Part shown: positions 32,445-44,494 of the stretch, in pieces
How the letters are laid out: each line of letters opens with the position of its first letter
Numbering within the stretch: position 1 is the first letter of the stretch
From: Camellia lanceoleosa
Taxonomy: Eukaryota; Streptophyta; Magnoliopsida; Ericales; Theaceae
Reading direction: 5' to 3'
Length of the DNA: 64,000 bases
Assembly (NCBI GenBank): GCA_025200525.1
Contig: CM045767.1
Coordinates: 122,624,346-122,688,345, forward strand
Position numbers and translations under genes: made by a program
Notes under the pieces: generated by a model
What the model was told of the DNA's origin: nothing
Database searches by the model: none
The model's input: the letters and a program-made list of their open reading frames with translations, nothing else

Positions 32445-32885
32445 TGCTTGGTTAGAGTTTTTCAAAAATTCTTTTTAGAAAATTCTACTTTTTTGTTTTT
32501 TGTGTTTTTTTGTTTTTATTGAAGTTTTTTAATATTTTAAACAAATTTTTTTTTTTTTACTTTTTAGACATACCTAACATAAATATACTTAAAAAGTAAA
32601 AAATTTGTGAAAGAAACCTTTTAAAAATTCACTAAATACCAAAAATACAAAAAAAATATGAGAATTCCGTACATATTTTGTATTTTTATGTATTTATTAA
32701 TTTTTTAAAATATTTTTTCACAAATTTTTTACTTTTTAGATACATCTAAGTAAGGTGTATCTAAAAAAGTAAAAAAAAATGTTTAAAATTTTAAAAATAT
32801 TCACTAAAAATTAAAAAAACACGAAAACAAAAAAGTTTAGTTTCAAAAAACTTAATCCAAAAAACTCAAACGAAACACACTGATT
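32445..32885. mobile_element. MITE-like repeat, second copy of the 29478 family
   Basis: Begins gcttggttagagtttttcaa and ends, inverted, ctcaaacgaaacacac. Core blocks match 29560-29830. Confidence 0.6.
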
Positions 32886-34119
32886 ATTTTTTATTATTTT
32901 TTTTTTTTGTGAAAGGTGTTAATGGACCCACTCCGACAAGAGATGTAGGTCATGTTTGGAATAAATTAAAAAATGTCAAAAAATTAAAAAATTATTTAAA
33001 AAGTTAAAAAGTCTATACTATTTAAGGGTGGCTTGTTGGGAAAGCCACTAGGATAAAATTATTATTTTGAGTTTTGAATTTAATTACTCAAAAAGTCAAA
33101 AAGTTAAAAGGGTAAAATGGCATTTTGATTTTACTATAATATTTTATTACATATATTTTCGTCAAAAGTCAAAAAGTTATCTCAAACATCACTACAAAAA
33201 TTTCGTTTTTTTGCGACGGTACGGTGCCGTCGCAAATACTCTTCATGCCGTCTCAAAAAAGTTTTAGCGACGACAAATGACTTTTAACGACGACAAATGG
33301 GGAGTCACAATAGAGGGCGTTGCAAAAGACTTTTAGATGATGCCGTCGTTTTTTTTTAGCGACAGCAGTTGGTACTTTTTGCGACGGCAATTTGCTGTCG
33401 ACTATAATATGTCAAAAAGTCAGACTTTTTGCGACGACACTATTTTACTGTTGCTAAAAGTGTTATTTGAGACGGTAAAAAATGTTGTCGCAAATGGTTC
33501 TGTTTTTTTGCGACAGCATTCCCACTGTTGCCAATGGTCATATTATTTTTTGTGACGATATGGTGCTGTCGCAAAAAAAAAAAAAAAAACTGCAATATAA
33601 TTATTAAAATTACCTGTTTTTTGCTACGGTGTGGTGCCGTAAAAAAAATAATACAATAAAGTTATTAAAAATATTAAAATTACCTGTATTAAATGAAAAA
33701 CAATTGAAAAAAAAAACTAATAATTGTATAATAATATAAAAATTCCTGTATAGAAAAAATAAATTTTCCATAATAAAAATATTCTTGTATTCCTAGCTAC
33801 GCATCAACAAAATTTCCCCACTACATAATGTTCCATAATACATATATAATGTTTAAATACATAATATTGTTCATAATTCAAAATAACATAAATCAAAATT
33901 GCAAGTTTTGCTCATCATTTTCTGTGGGTAACAAAAACAAAAATTAGTTGCATTCTTCATAAACATGCATTTCACAAGAAGCAAAACTCCTACTCGGGAA
34001 ATAAATGAAAACAAAAAATAAATATAATTAATGACAATATAATTATGTGTTAATATGTTAATTACAAAAAAACATAAAAATGTAACTACTATACAATTAC
34101 AAAGATAATTAACTAAATA

Positions 34120-35802
34120 ATTTTGTCTAGACCGAAATCCTACTCTAACTCCCAAACCGAGAACCCGATTTCGAGTCCCACCTTCTCCCACAAGTCTCTC
34201 GTGCCTAGGCGGTTGTGTGTGCCAAATTTCATGCTACTCTGATGCCGTTTGGTGATTTTGGGGCATTCACACCTTAAATTCTAAGTTTCTTAATAAACTA
34301 GTTTGTTTCTTAAAAGTGAAATCCGGCTCTAACTCCCATACCGGGAACCCGATTTGAGTTCCGTCTTCTCCCACAAGTCTCTCGTGCCTAAGCGGTCGTG
34401 TGTGCCAAGTTTCGTGCTACTCTGATGCCGTTTGGTGATTTTGGGATATTAACACCTTGAATTCTAAGTTTTTTAAGAAACTAGTTCCCCTAGAGTGTAA
34501 TTTGGCCCTAACTCTTAAACTCTTAAACCGGGAACCCGATTCATGTCATGTCTTCTCCCATAAGTCTCTCGTGCCTAAGTGGTCGTGTGTGCCAAGTTTC
34601 GTGGTATTCCGACGCCGTTTGGTGATTTTGGGGCATTAACACCTCAAATTTTAAGTTTATTAAGAAATTTGTTTGTTTCTTAAGAGTGAAATTCGACTCT
34701 AACTCCCATACCGGGAATTCGATTCAATTCGAGTCTCGTCTTCTCCCACAAGTCTCTTGTGCCTAGGTAGTCGTGTGTGCCACGTTTCGTGCCACTCCGA
34801 CACTGTTTGGTGATTTTGGGACGTTAACACCTCGAATTCCAAGTTTCTTAAGAAACTAGTTTGCCTAGAGTGAAATCCGGCCCTAACTCCCAAACCGGGA
34901 ACTCGATTTGAGTCTCGTCTTCTCCCACAAGTCTCTCGTGCCTAAGCGGTCGTGTGTGCCAAGTTTCGTGCTAATCCGATGCTATTTGGTAATTTTTGGG
35001 CGTCAACACCTCAAATTTTAAGTTTCTTAAGGAACTAATTTGCCTAGAGTGAAATCCGGCTCTAACTTCTAAACTGGGAACCCGATTTGTGTCCCGTCTT
35101 CTTCCACGACTAGGCGGTCGTGTGTGCTAAGTTTCTTGCTACTTCAACACCGTTTGGTGATTTTGGGGCATTAACACCTCAAAGTCTAAGTTTCTTAAAA
35201 AACTAGTTTGTTTCTTAAGAGTGAAATCTGGCTCTAACTCCCTAACCGGAAACCCGATTCAAGTCTCGTCTTCTTCTACAAGTCTCTCGTGCCCAGGCGG
35301 TCGTCTGTGCCAAGTTTCGTGCTAATCCGACACCGTTTGATGATTTTGGGGCATCAACACCTCGAATTCTAAATTTCTTAAGAAACTAGTTTGTTTAGAG
35401 TGAAATTCGCCTCTAACTTCCAAACCGGAAACCCGATTCGAGTCCTGTTTTCTCCTATAAGTCTCTCATGCCTAGGTGTTCATGTGTACCAAGTTTCGTG
35501 CTACTCCGACACCATTTGGTTATTTTGGGGTGTCAACACCTCGAATTCTATGTTTTTTAAGAAACTATTTTGTCTAGAATGAAATCCGGCTCTAACTCCC
35601 AAACTGGGAAGCCGATTCAAGTCCTGTCTTCTTCCATAAGTCTCTCGTGCCTAGGCAATCGTGTGTGCCAAGTTTTGTGCTACTCCGACGCCGTTTGTTA
35701 ATTTTGGGGCATTAACACCTCGAATTCTAAGTTTCTTAAGAAACTAGTTTGTCTAGAGTGAAATTCAGCTCTAACTCCCAAATCGGGAACCCTATTCGAG
35801 TC
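34120..35802. repeat. Tandem array of about 180-188 bp units, about 9 copies
   Basis: The block 'aagtctctcgtgcctaggcg' and variants recur near 34191, 34371, 34559, 34747, 34926, 35277, 35456 and 35634, with a shortened unit near 35104. Units also share 'ggtgattttggggc', 'taagtttcttaagaaacta' and 'actcccaaaccgggaaccc'. Units differ from each other at many sites. Spacing is 178-188 bp. Confidence 0.9.
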
Positions 35803-37989
35803 TAATATATTTAAACAAAAGCTACCAAGCAAAAGAAAATCTACAACAACCATTAGATTATAGAGAAAAAATTAGCTCAAACTTATTCTTGTAATTCATA
35901 TTAACAAAATAGTTGTTGATATTTAAACAAAAAGAATGTGCACTTGACACCAAACTCTGTTATTTATTCATATTTAATATATACATTACAACTATGCGCC
36001 AAAAAAAATAGACTTACAACATAATGTTTTATATGAATTTATGTAAACACTTCCATAGGTACTCTCAGCCTTAGACTCTTCTATGTACCCCCATTCCCAC
36101 TTCGGGCAACTAAGATTTCGATATAACATTGCCTATTCCAGGAATCCAACCCTATTATGGAAGCTTGAGATTTATTAGAACTTAAGATATAACATGCGTA
36201 ATACAAAAAATGATTGATTTTGATGAGTTTCAATCAGTTTAACATGTTTTTAACTTCAAAAGGGAAATTCACACAGCAATAGAAATAGATTGATGAAACA
36301 CGAAGAAATAAACAGCATTCACATGGAACTGAGACCGCCCAAACCATCCAGCAAATGTGTGAGGATTAACAAGCCTGTTTCAAGAATGATCCAAATTTAG
36401 TTTAATGACAATAGCAAGAATCTGAGCAATAGACAGCAAGAAACTATGTGATAGTTAATAATTAAAATAAAATAAAAAAACCTATCAACATGACTGAAAA
36501 TACTCAAACACAAAATATGTAAATAATGACTTATATGTCATTAATTCTTTTATTTTTTAATCGCTACGAAATTTGACACTACAAGCAAATAATAAACTCA
36601 ACAATCACAAGAATCAAAACAGCACTCTTAAAAGAGTCATACTCAATATTTCAATATAATAATGTTATTGAACCACTTGCCTTGGAAATGCTCCCCTAAG
36701 CTACTCTAATCAGGTGATCACCCAAATGATCCAATGATTAACATGATGTGTGCTTATATATATGTGCTTGTTAGATAATATAAAGGAGAAAAGGAGATAT
36801 AGATATACCTTTTGATGGTGTACAAGCAACATTAAGGCAAGGAGCTAGTCTAAGAAATCTATCTTTATTAAAGCAAATTTGTTTTGAGCTGATATTAGCT
36901 TATAAGGCGTCAGATAAAGTCTGAAATGGCAAGGAAAAATAGAAAGCAAACAATTTCTTATATAATATACTAATCTACAAAAGGTATGCCTGCCAAAATC
37001 TATTCCAAGGGTTGCAGTTTAGAAATTGATATATGACAAAAAGGATTACACTATGCCCCTTTCATATTAAGTGACTAACAATTGAACTATGCTGCTCACA
37101 ACCTACTGGAACTCTATGAATATAGCAATAACATGTGGAGACAACTAAGCAAACCCTTAACAAGAGAAAATTAAAAAGATCATGGAAATAGATTTGATTA
37201 CAAATAGAATTCATAGCTTTTAAAGGTTCTTTAACTTGAATTTGATTGGTAAAATAAGTGAAAAATGACAAAATAGAATTCAATTTCAGCTTCAAATCCT
37301 TTAATTTGTCTAAACAAAATGCATTAAAATTATGGCAAGATAACAACAACAATTTGTTAACCCAATCATAGCATTAACACACAAAACAACCAGCTTATTC
37401 TCACCAAAATCAATTTCAATCATTCCTCCAAAATTAAACAAAAGCAGTAGGGCAAACAGAGTTTATATATATATATAGATATAGATATAGAAAATGAAAT
37501 CAGAGTTGAGATTAGAAGTGTGGGCACACTCACCTTCTAATCTATCAGGCCTCCATCACACAGGCCTCTGTCACACAAATCTGAATTGAGACTAGCATTT
37601 ATTTATATTAAATATATATATATATATATAATGGCAATTCCATAGAAAAGAGAAGATATATAGAATAGAAACTCTTCAACTGCCTTCTATCTAAGGTGTT
37701 CTAATCCCAATTTTCGATCCTTATCTGCACAACCAAATCAACATTGTACCTATGTTAAGCAGATTATTAGAGATGGCTAATTGAAAACCCTAGGAGAAGA
37801 TTCAAGATTGCAAACCCTAGGAGAAAAAACGATGGGAATGAAGAGAATACGAACTGAGATTGTAGACGGTGGTGCTCACCTTAGTTGATGATGGTGCTCA
37901 CTCTCGCTAGTGCAGATGGTACTGGCGGTGGAGTTTCGAAATCGAGAGAGACAGAACTTTGAAATTGAGAGAGACCTTCGAAATCAAAA
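35803..37989. other. CACTA interior, AT-rich, intron-like
   Basis: No confident exon. TA/GATA microsatellites lie at about 37468-37490 and 37612-37632. The segment 37880-37985 has 'tttcgaaat..gagagag' blocks like those at 21365-21400 of the first CACTA element. Confidence 0.4.
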
Positions 37990-38187
37990 TCAAAATTGCT
38001 CTGAAATGAATCTCTCGCCCTCTCTATGAGATGAATTGAAATCACTGAAATAAAGCGAAGTGTACAAAGAGTGAAGAACATAGAGAGCAACGCCAATGTT
38101 GATTGAGCATACGATGAGAGTGGTTCGCTTGTACAAACACCATTTCCCTCTCCCATTATATCCCCACTCACTCCCACCACTCGCCAT
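37990..38187 (-). pseudogene. Captured first exon of a small plant membrane protein of unknown function
   Basis: The minus-strand frame starts MASGGSEWGYNGRGKWCLYK and continues with a hydrophobic stretch (TLIVCSINIGVALYVLHSLY), then diverges into GREGERF-like sequence. An N-terminal basic leader followed by one membrane span is recalled from plant proteins of unknown function with a KCLYKRTT-VCSIN-type start. The 45-aa core looks intact, but no second exon can be recognised and it lies within the CACTA element. It is probably another captured fragment. Confidence 0.45.
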
Positions 38188-38879
38188 CTTTATTGGCGTT
38201 GTGGAGGGATTTGAGAAGATCGAAGGTAGGGTTAGGGTTTTGGAACCGACGACGAGAGTGGAGAAGACGAAGTAGACGACCGGTGAAGATCGGTGAAAAG
38301 AATAGGAGAAGAGAGAGAGGGCGGTGAGGGAGGAGGTGTGGCAGCGGCAGTGGTGGTCGTTGGTGGCGGTACTAGAGGCGATGACGTAGGCGCAAGAGAT
38401 AAAGAGAGATGAGAGTGATAGGAAGTGTTAGGTTAGGGATTGGGGAGATTCTGAAACAAAAAGGGGGGGGGGAATGAAGAGGGGGGGAATGATGGGAGGG
38501 GAATTGAGATAGAAATTGCGGGAAAACGAAAAGAAGTTCATTTTTTTCGTTAAAATAAAATATTTTTTTTTGGTAGTTAATGATTTTTTTTTTTCATTTT
38601 TTTTAGTTAATGAATTTTTTTTTGATTTTTGATTTTTGATTTTTCATTAAAAATTTAATTGTTTCATTTTTATTTTAATGAAAAAAAATTATTATTATTA
38701 TTATTTTTATTTGGTAGAAGTAAGGATAATATTTTAATGAAAAATATTTTTCATTAAAATAAAGTTAATTTTTTGTGGTCAATGATTTTTGTTTTTTTGC
38801 GGCCTATTTTTTTGTTTACTATAAACCAGGAACTAATTTTTTGTGGTAAAGGAGATAGAGTGGCAGTAGTGGTGAAGGT
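38188..38879. other. CACTA interior: leader-like and T-rich DNA
   Basis: 38200-38400 has GAGAAG/GGTGG-rich sequence resembling a promoter or leader of the captured gene. G homopolymers lie near 38463 and 38482. After about 38525 it is T-rich with no ORF. Confidence 0.4.
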
Positions 38880-39110
38880 GGTGAATAAGAGGTGATGGTG
38901 GTGGTGGTGGTGGTGGTGGTGATGGTGAAGGAGATTAGTAGTGAAGTTGGGGTAGTGGTAGAGGAGATGGAGTGGCGGTGGTGGAGGAGAGGTAGTGGTA
39001 GTAGTAGTGGCAGTAGTAGTGGTGGTGGTAGTGGAGTGGTGGCGATGGTGGTAGTAATGGTAGTTGTAGAGGTGGCGTGGCAACAGTGGTAGCAGTAGTG
39101 GTAGTGGAAT
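38880..39110. repeat. GGT-rich compound microsatellite
   Basis: Almost continuous GGTGGT/GGTAGT triplets. Open frames on both strands are an artefact of the triplet repeat. Confidence 0.85.
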
Positions 39111-39329
39111 GACATTTATAGTAGTAGTGAAGGTGGCAGAGGAGATAGGTGGTGAGAGAGACAGAGAGATGAGTGAGAGACATAAAAAAATGAGATAGAG
39201 AGACAGAGACAGCGTGATGAGCGAGAGAGAGACAAAGTTGTCACTAAAAATACATTTTCTTGTAGTGGATCGATAAATTGAGAGGGTGCTCGGTAAATAG
39301 AGAAGATGGGAGGGAGAAAGTGAGCAAGG

Positions 39330-39339
39330 CGAACATAGT

Positions 39340-39387
<48 letters not shown>

Positions 39388-39815
39388 TAGGAGAGTGATG
39401 AATGAGAGAGAGAAAAAAACAGAAACAAAAGATGAGCGAGAAATATATATATATATATAGAGAGAGAACGAAAAAGATAAACGAGAGAGAGAGACAGAGA
39501 GATATGAGCGAGAGAGACAAAGAGAAGAGTGATGAGCGAGACAGACAGAGAGAGAAGAGAGAGATAGAGAGAAGAGAGATGTATGAGAGACACGGAGAGA
39601 AAGAGAGAGAGTGATGAGTGAGAGAGAGAAAGAAGAAGAGCGAGAGACAGAGAGAAAGAGAGAGACAGATAGATAGAGAAAAGTGATGAATGAGAGAGAA
39701 AAAGAGAAAAGAGACAGAGACAGAGACACAGAGAGAAAGAGAGAGACAGACAAACAGAGAAGAGTGATGAGTAAGAGAGAGAAAAAGAAGAGAGACAGAG
39801 ACAGAGAGACATGAA
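39330..39815. repeat. Long imperfect (GA)n tract
   Basis: GAGAGA runs with ACAGAGA and GATGAGCGAG interruptions over about 480 bp. The pure part is at 39341-39378. It gives long serine/leucine open frames on the minus strand that are not genes. Confidence 0.9.
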
Positions 39816-40440
39816 GATAAAAAAATGGGTGAAAAGAGAAATATTATATCAAAAGAGTAAGACGACGTCATTTTTAAAAAAAAAAAATTTGTGACAGAAA
39901 AATACTGTTTCATTTATTTAAATCATTTTGTGACTATATATATATGAAGCCGTCTTAAAGCCATAATATATCTTCTTCTTTTTTTAACTTTTTTTTTTTT
40001 TTTGTAACGATACCTATTACAGTCGCAAAAAACTCATTTATTTTATTTTATTTTTTTGCGACTGTAGCTAGTGCCGTCGTAAAAACTCTATTTCTTTGCG
40101 ACAACAATCTCTGCTGTCGCAAATACTCTATTTTTTTTTTGTGACGGCAATTTCTGCTGTCGTAAATACTCTCCTTTTTCGTGACAGCATTTTTTGTCGT
40201 TGCAAATATTCTATTTTTTGCGACAGCAAGTTGTGTTGTCGCAAAAACTCACATTTTTCGGGACGGCTAGTTATGCCGTCTCAAAAAGTCACATTTTTTG
40301 CAACGGCAAGTTGTGTCGTCGCAAAAAATTTCGTCTTTTAAGCCCACTTTTCTTGTAGTGCATACATCTTTTTTTTCTTTACTTTTTAAACCAAAAAGTC
40401 AAAAAGTACACTTATATAGCACATCATAAACAACTACTTA

Positions 40441-40969
40441 ATGTAATTTTTAAAATTTCAAAAAGAAAAACTATATTATAAACAAATCACAAAAAAAATG
40501 AGTATAATTTATTAGTTTTTATATATTAATATTAACTTTTAACATGATGACATCACATATCACAACCATCTTTTCTATCAGCTTTCCATTACATGATGAC
40601 ATCATAATAACCGTCCATCATCAACACAACTATGAAACTAACCACACTGGGTCATAACCATTTGTTGGATGCCCGGCCTAACAACAACAATCCTCAATCT
40701 CATATTGTTTATTGAGTAGATCTTTAAAAGTTCTTGGTCTAATCAATGGCCAAATCAACTCACAAAGTCTACAACAACTCCAATCTTGTAGCCTGAACAG
40801 TATCACTAGAGTCTTTATCATTTGTATGGACATCTTTGCATCAGGTCTAGGTTTTCAATCATTAATTAAAGCCATCACAGTGAAGACCTTCACAGTCAAG
40901 TAAATCACGATAAGAGTTTAGATCTTCTCCTTGAGGATCTTCCTTCATTTCCTCCTTGCAATGGCTGAG
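40441..40969. other. Intergenic DNA, nothing recognised
   Basis: Contains a near direct repeat of 'acatgatgacatca' at about 40541 and 40592. No gene is supported. Confidence 0.4.
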
Positions 40970-42480
40970 ATCAGCCATTGCAGATCCAACGGTTTAATAT
41001 ATATATATGTACGGGGGCGAAATATCCTTTGCTCTCTGTACGCCTTGAACGTTAAGCTTTTGGTGACGACGTCTATCTCTGCAACACAAAAATGGTGAGC
41101 TATCCGGCGGGGATGCGCCAAAAAAACCCTCCGACGATCAAGTCAGTTCTCTAAGGAAGAAGACCGTGAGAGGAGAGCGCTAGTGAGAGTCAGTTTTCTT
41201 ACCTTTAACGTTCGTCTCTTTTCTTCCTATTTCTAGGCTGGACATGCAGCCTCGAGATTATGCGCACACTACCTCTGTTGTCCTTCCCTGGACAGGTGGC
41301 AGTGCGCGCCTCTTACCACCTTACGCGTGTAAAGATTTTGCCCTTCCCCCAGTACACACAGAACTGCCTAACGGTATTGAGGCGTTCGTGGAGCAGATGT
41401 CCTCTCCCTCACGCTATTGGCCCAAGTGGCATCCTTAACCGGGGTACCAAGACCGGCTTATTTCCTGTGGAAGATCACCACTACACGTACACAACCGAGC
41501 TATACATCGCCGACCTATCGATTGGGTCAGGCGAAAGCCAGACCACTCCGGCCGAGCTACTCCAGACCGGCCCAACAAGACAAACCGGTTGCGAGGCATG
41601 CCGGCCTCCAACCATTCCATCTCAACTCTCAGTCACACGAGCCGTTCATCTCGGCCGGCCGATCAGAGGCATGCCGGCCTTGCCGCAATCTCGGCTCAGC
41701 CTGGGTCACCCAATAGCTCGGTTACCACTCGCCATTCCGAACTCTGTCCGGAACACAGCTCGGCTAGGGCCGCTTGCTCGGTCAATGTCTCTGAACGTGC
41801 AAGTCAGTTGCGTCAACAGAGTTAGCTCGGCGCCGCGCACTTCGTTAAATCTGACGCCGCCTCAGCTCGGCCGTACCGTCATGCAAATCTTTCCTCTCAA
41901 TTGCCCCTTAAACCCATCCGAGCTATCGTGATTGGGTTTACCACCGTGTCCGAGCTAAGGTTGAGTCGCACCAACGCCAGGCCGGACTTGAATAAGGAAT
42001 GCCTGCCTCCGAGCTATGGCACAATTGGGGTCACTTCTGTCGTCGAGAAATCTCAATTAGGGACACTTCAGTCGCCGAGCTATCTCAATTGGCCGGTCAT
42101 TATCTCTGCAGTCCCATCAAAAGTCGTACAGCCGTACTGACAGCCGCGTTCTCAGTGCCACGTGGCGCCTCCTCATTGGGTCGTGCAGCCAGCTGCCCTG
42201 CACGCGCATAATTCAAACGGCGCAGCCGTTTGGGTTTCCCACCCTTTCTTAAACGCCATTCGAAGGGTTTTAACCCTTCACTTTTTGTCTTCGTCTCCAA
42301 GCCAACCCTAGCCACCACAGCTTTTGCACTCCCTCTGCCCTCACTGCCTTCGAGCTCCAAACCCCATTTCCGTTCCCTTGAAGGCTGCAATCACGCTCTC
42401 AAGGTCTGGCTCTCCTTGGTTTTGGATCTTGGTAAGTCCTCCCTACTCAACTCTTTCATTCTGTGAACTTTGTTTTCCAT
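40970..42480 (-). mobile_element. GC-rich retroelement LTR-like segment
   Basis: This 1.5 kb block is much GC-richer than its surroundings. It carries the 'gggatgcgcc...cctccgacgatcaagtcagt' block seen in the transcribed part of many plant gypsy LTRs, here in reverse order relative to a promoter. It also has repeated GCTCGG/CCGAGCT motifs like those in the LTR at 44.8-45.6 kb. Several overlapping frames are open but share no domain. A solo or truncated LTR is the best guess; no boundary or TSD was found. Confidence 0.4.
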
Positions 42481-42517
42481 GCTTCACGTTCTTCATGTTT
42501 TTTGTCGAATTCGTCGT

Positions 42518-42600
42518 CGTCGTTGGAGGAGGAGGAGGAGGGAGGAGGGAGGAGGAGGAAGGAGGAGGGAGGGGAGGGGGCCATAAAAATGGCTGGAGGA
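42518..42600. repeat. GGA-rich microsatellite
   Basis: GGAGGAGGAGGGAGGA-type tract with purines on one strand only. Open frames on both strands are repeat artefacts. Confidence 0.85.
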
Positions 42601-42840
42601 GGAGTTTGGCCGGAGGCGGAGTGCTGGCGTCTTGAGACGATCGAGTTTCTGCGACGATCGGCGTCTTCGACGAGGACGGCAAGTGAGGCGATGGGGCACG
42701 GAGACGATCGGGCGGGAGAGGGGCCTCTCTCTTTCTCCCTTTCTCCTCTTCCCCTCTGTTTCTCTCGCCTGTGTTCAACAAAAACGAAGAAGAAGAAGAA
42801 CAGAAAGAAAGAAAAGGAAGAAAGAAAAAAAAAAAATTCA

Positions 42841-42868
42841 AAACTCAAAACGACGTCGTTTTGAGTTT
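42841..42868. repeat. Perfect 28-bp palindrome centred on GACGTC
   Basis: AAACTCAAAACGAC is followed by its exact reverse complement. The centre GACGTC is a bZIP-type core. It lies between an A-rich tract and a gagcc-rich tract. Confidence 0.9.
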
Positions 42869-42959
42869 CGAGCCGGATTCGAGCCCCAGATTTCGAGCTA
42901 CCAATCTTTATCCAAAAAAAACCAAAACAAAAAACATATAATATGAGAGTGTATAATAA

Positions 42960-43250
42960 AATTCTTATAGTTATTTGATCACATAACTAAAAATAACATA
43001 TAAAATCACGTTGATCAGATATCGATAGCTATATGATCAAATTAATTTTATATAAAAAAAAAATGGACGGTGAACAAATTAATAGTTGATAAAAACTTGA
43101 TAAGATGAGATAGTTATCGATATCCGATGGACGTGATTTTTTACAAGTATATAGTACTTAACGAGTTCTATATATTGAACGGTTTTAATTACCAAAATAA
43201 GACCCGTGATGGACCCCCACAGACCGAATAGCATCGTCCAATCCAATTAA
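42960..43250. mobile_element. Diverged palindromic Mutator-type MITE
   Basis: Shares 'gatatcgatagctatatgat', 'gacgtgattttttacaagta' and 'gaacggtttt...agacccgtgatgg' with 57345-57748. The left end is decayed. Confidence 0.6.
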
Positions 43251-43329
43251 TTGCTGGAGGCAAGCTGAATCCATTCTCAAAGCCCATTCAAAGATATAGT
43301 TATACAGATGTAAAGCGTGTAGAAGAAGG

Positions 43330-43632
43330 AAGACATTTTGTGTGTTTGGTTTGTGTTTGTAAAGTAATTTTTGAGATAAAAAGTACGAAAACTTATTTGA
43401 TTTGTCTTTTTTCAGAAATGATTTTAGAAAATTGTTTTGGGGAGAGAGTTTTAAAAAAAGTGATTGACTTGATGCATATGAGAGAGAGAATGATTTAGGA
43501 AAGTAGGTAACCAAACAAAATTTTGAGATTTTTTTTGAAAAAATTTATTTGGTTTGATTACTTTTGAAAATTTGTTTGTAGAGAATTTTTTCCAAATTTT
43601 TTTTCTGAAAAACAAACAAACCAAACAAGGCC
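43330..43632. mobile_element. MITE, family also at 18978-19271
   Basis: Begins tgtgtgtttggtttgtgttt and ends aacaaaccaaacaaggcc. It is the mirror image of the copy nested in the first CACTA element. The short minus-strand frame here is an artefact. Confidence 0.65.
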
Positions 43633-43729
43633 ATTATTTTTGAACATTCAAACTATATGCACTGATTTGACGTCAGGTTACGAGATTAAAATAATCAAAA
43701 AAAAAAAAAAAAAAAATAGATTAAAAAAT

Positions 43730-44235
43730 TAATAAGATAAAATATTATATTTAAATCATAATTATTTTATTTTTTCTTTTACAAAAGTCAAAAAATTCAT
43801 TTTAAATGAAACTTTTTAGTGCTTGCTTGAGATTCCTTAAAAAAGATAAAAAGTCAAAAAGTTACTTAAAAAAATAAAAAAGTTAACAGTATTCACTAAT
43901 CAATTGTCCGGGAAAAAGTCAGCATACACAGAGGGCGAAAAGACAAAATTGCCCGTACTTTTGTCAAATCCTTTGACATGCACGGGTGAAAAAGAAAGAG
44001 TAGAGTACACTGAAATGTGCATGTCACAATTCACTGTCATGCACGAAAGCAAATGTGCATGTTAGAAGAGTAGTTCGATAATTTCGATATTTCATATAAT
44101 ATTTTAATACACATTTTTTTTTTTTTTTTTTTTGTAAAAAGTTAAAAAATTATCCCAAATAACTATATTTTTCTCTACTTTTTTAATTAAAAAGTCAAAA
44201 AATACACTTACATAGTTCATCCCAAACAACTTCTA
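43730..44235. mobile_element. MITE-like repeat, uninterrupted relative of the one split at 33190
   Basis: Has the 'aaaaagtcaaaaagt' left blocks and the 'aaagtcaaaaaatacactta' right block. At the position where the second CACTA inserted elsewhere it reads through. Confidence 0.5.
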
Positions 44236-44490
44236 ATCTCAGGTTAAAATAGCAAAAAATCCAATTCACATTCCAAACCCTATATTAGTTTTATGCTTCA
44301 TAGTAGATTCGTTCTATTGTTTTCAGAGTCTTAAACTTAGTTTTATGACTATACTAACCCTATATTAGTTTTATGACTATGAATTGACCTAATAAATCAT
44401 TTTATAAGTGTAATGTTTAGATTTGAGTCTTACAGTTGGTTTGAAAAGTGGGTTGACTTTTTAATTTTTTTAATTATTTTAATTTGAGAC
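44236..44490. other. Spacer with a short direct repeat
   Basis: 'ccctatattagttttatg' occurs at about 44278 and 44359. No gene is present. Confidence 0.4.
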
Positions 44491-44494
44491 TAAA

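Larger units (their letters stand above)
33190..40360 (-). mobile_element. Second CACTA element (7171 bp)
   Basis: The termini CACTACAAAAATTTCG and, inverted, CACTACAAGAAAAGTG are typical CACTA ends. The TSD CAT is at 33187-33189 and 40361-40363. Subterminal regions (33195-33640 and 40000-40335) are packed with TTTTTGCGACGGC-type motifs in both orientations. No transposase frame was found. Inside are an array of about 180 bp units, one recognisable captured exon, GGT-rich and GA-rich tracts and otherwise AT-rich filler. Confidence 0.9.
32940..40440. mobile_element. MITE split by the second CACTA element
   Basis: Left part about 32940-33189 and right part 40364-40440 together resemble the uninterrupted repeat at about 43730-44235. 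The break falls at 'atctcaaacat', where that copy reads 'atcccaaataac'. Both show 'aaaaagtcaaaaagt' blocks. Confidence 0.6.

Noticed and set aside
34120..35802. CRISPR-like or coding repeat interpretation of the 180-bp array
   Set aside because: Units are contiguous without unique spacers, carry no frame, and the DNA is plant nuclear.
38754..39913. Long minus-strand open frames (up to 352 codons) rich in Ser/Leu and Thr
   Set aside because: They translate the GA and GGT microsatellites; several overlapping frames are open at once, and no non-repetitive domain is present.
41244..42390. Open frames of up to 223 codons in the GC-rich block
   Set aside because: High GC lowers stop frequency; several frames overlap and no domain or conserved motif is present. 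It resembles LTR sequence.
42443..42946. Several overlapping open frames on both strands
   Set aside because: They are produced by the GGA/GAA-rich tract; no frame has coding-like composition or a domain.
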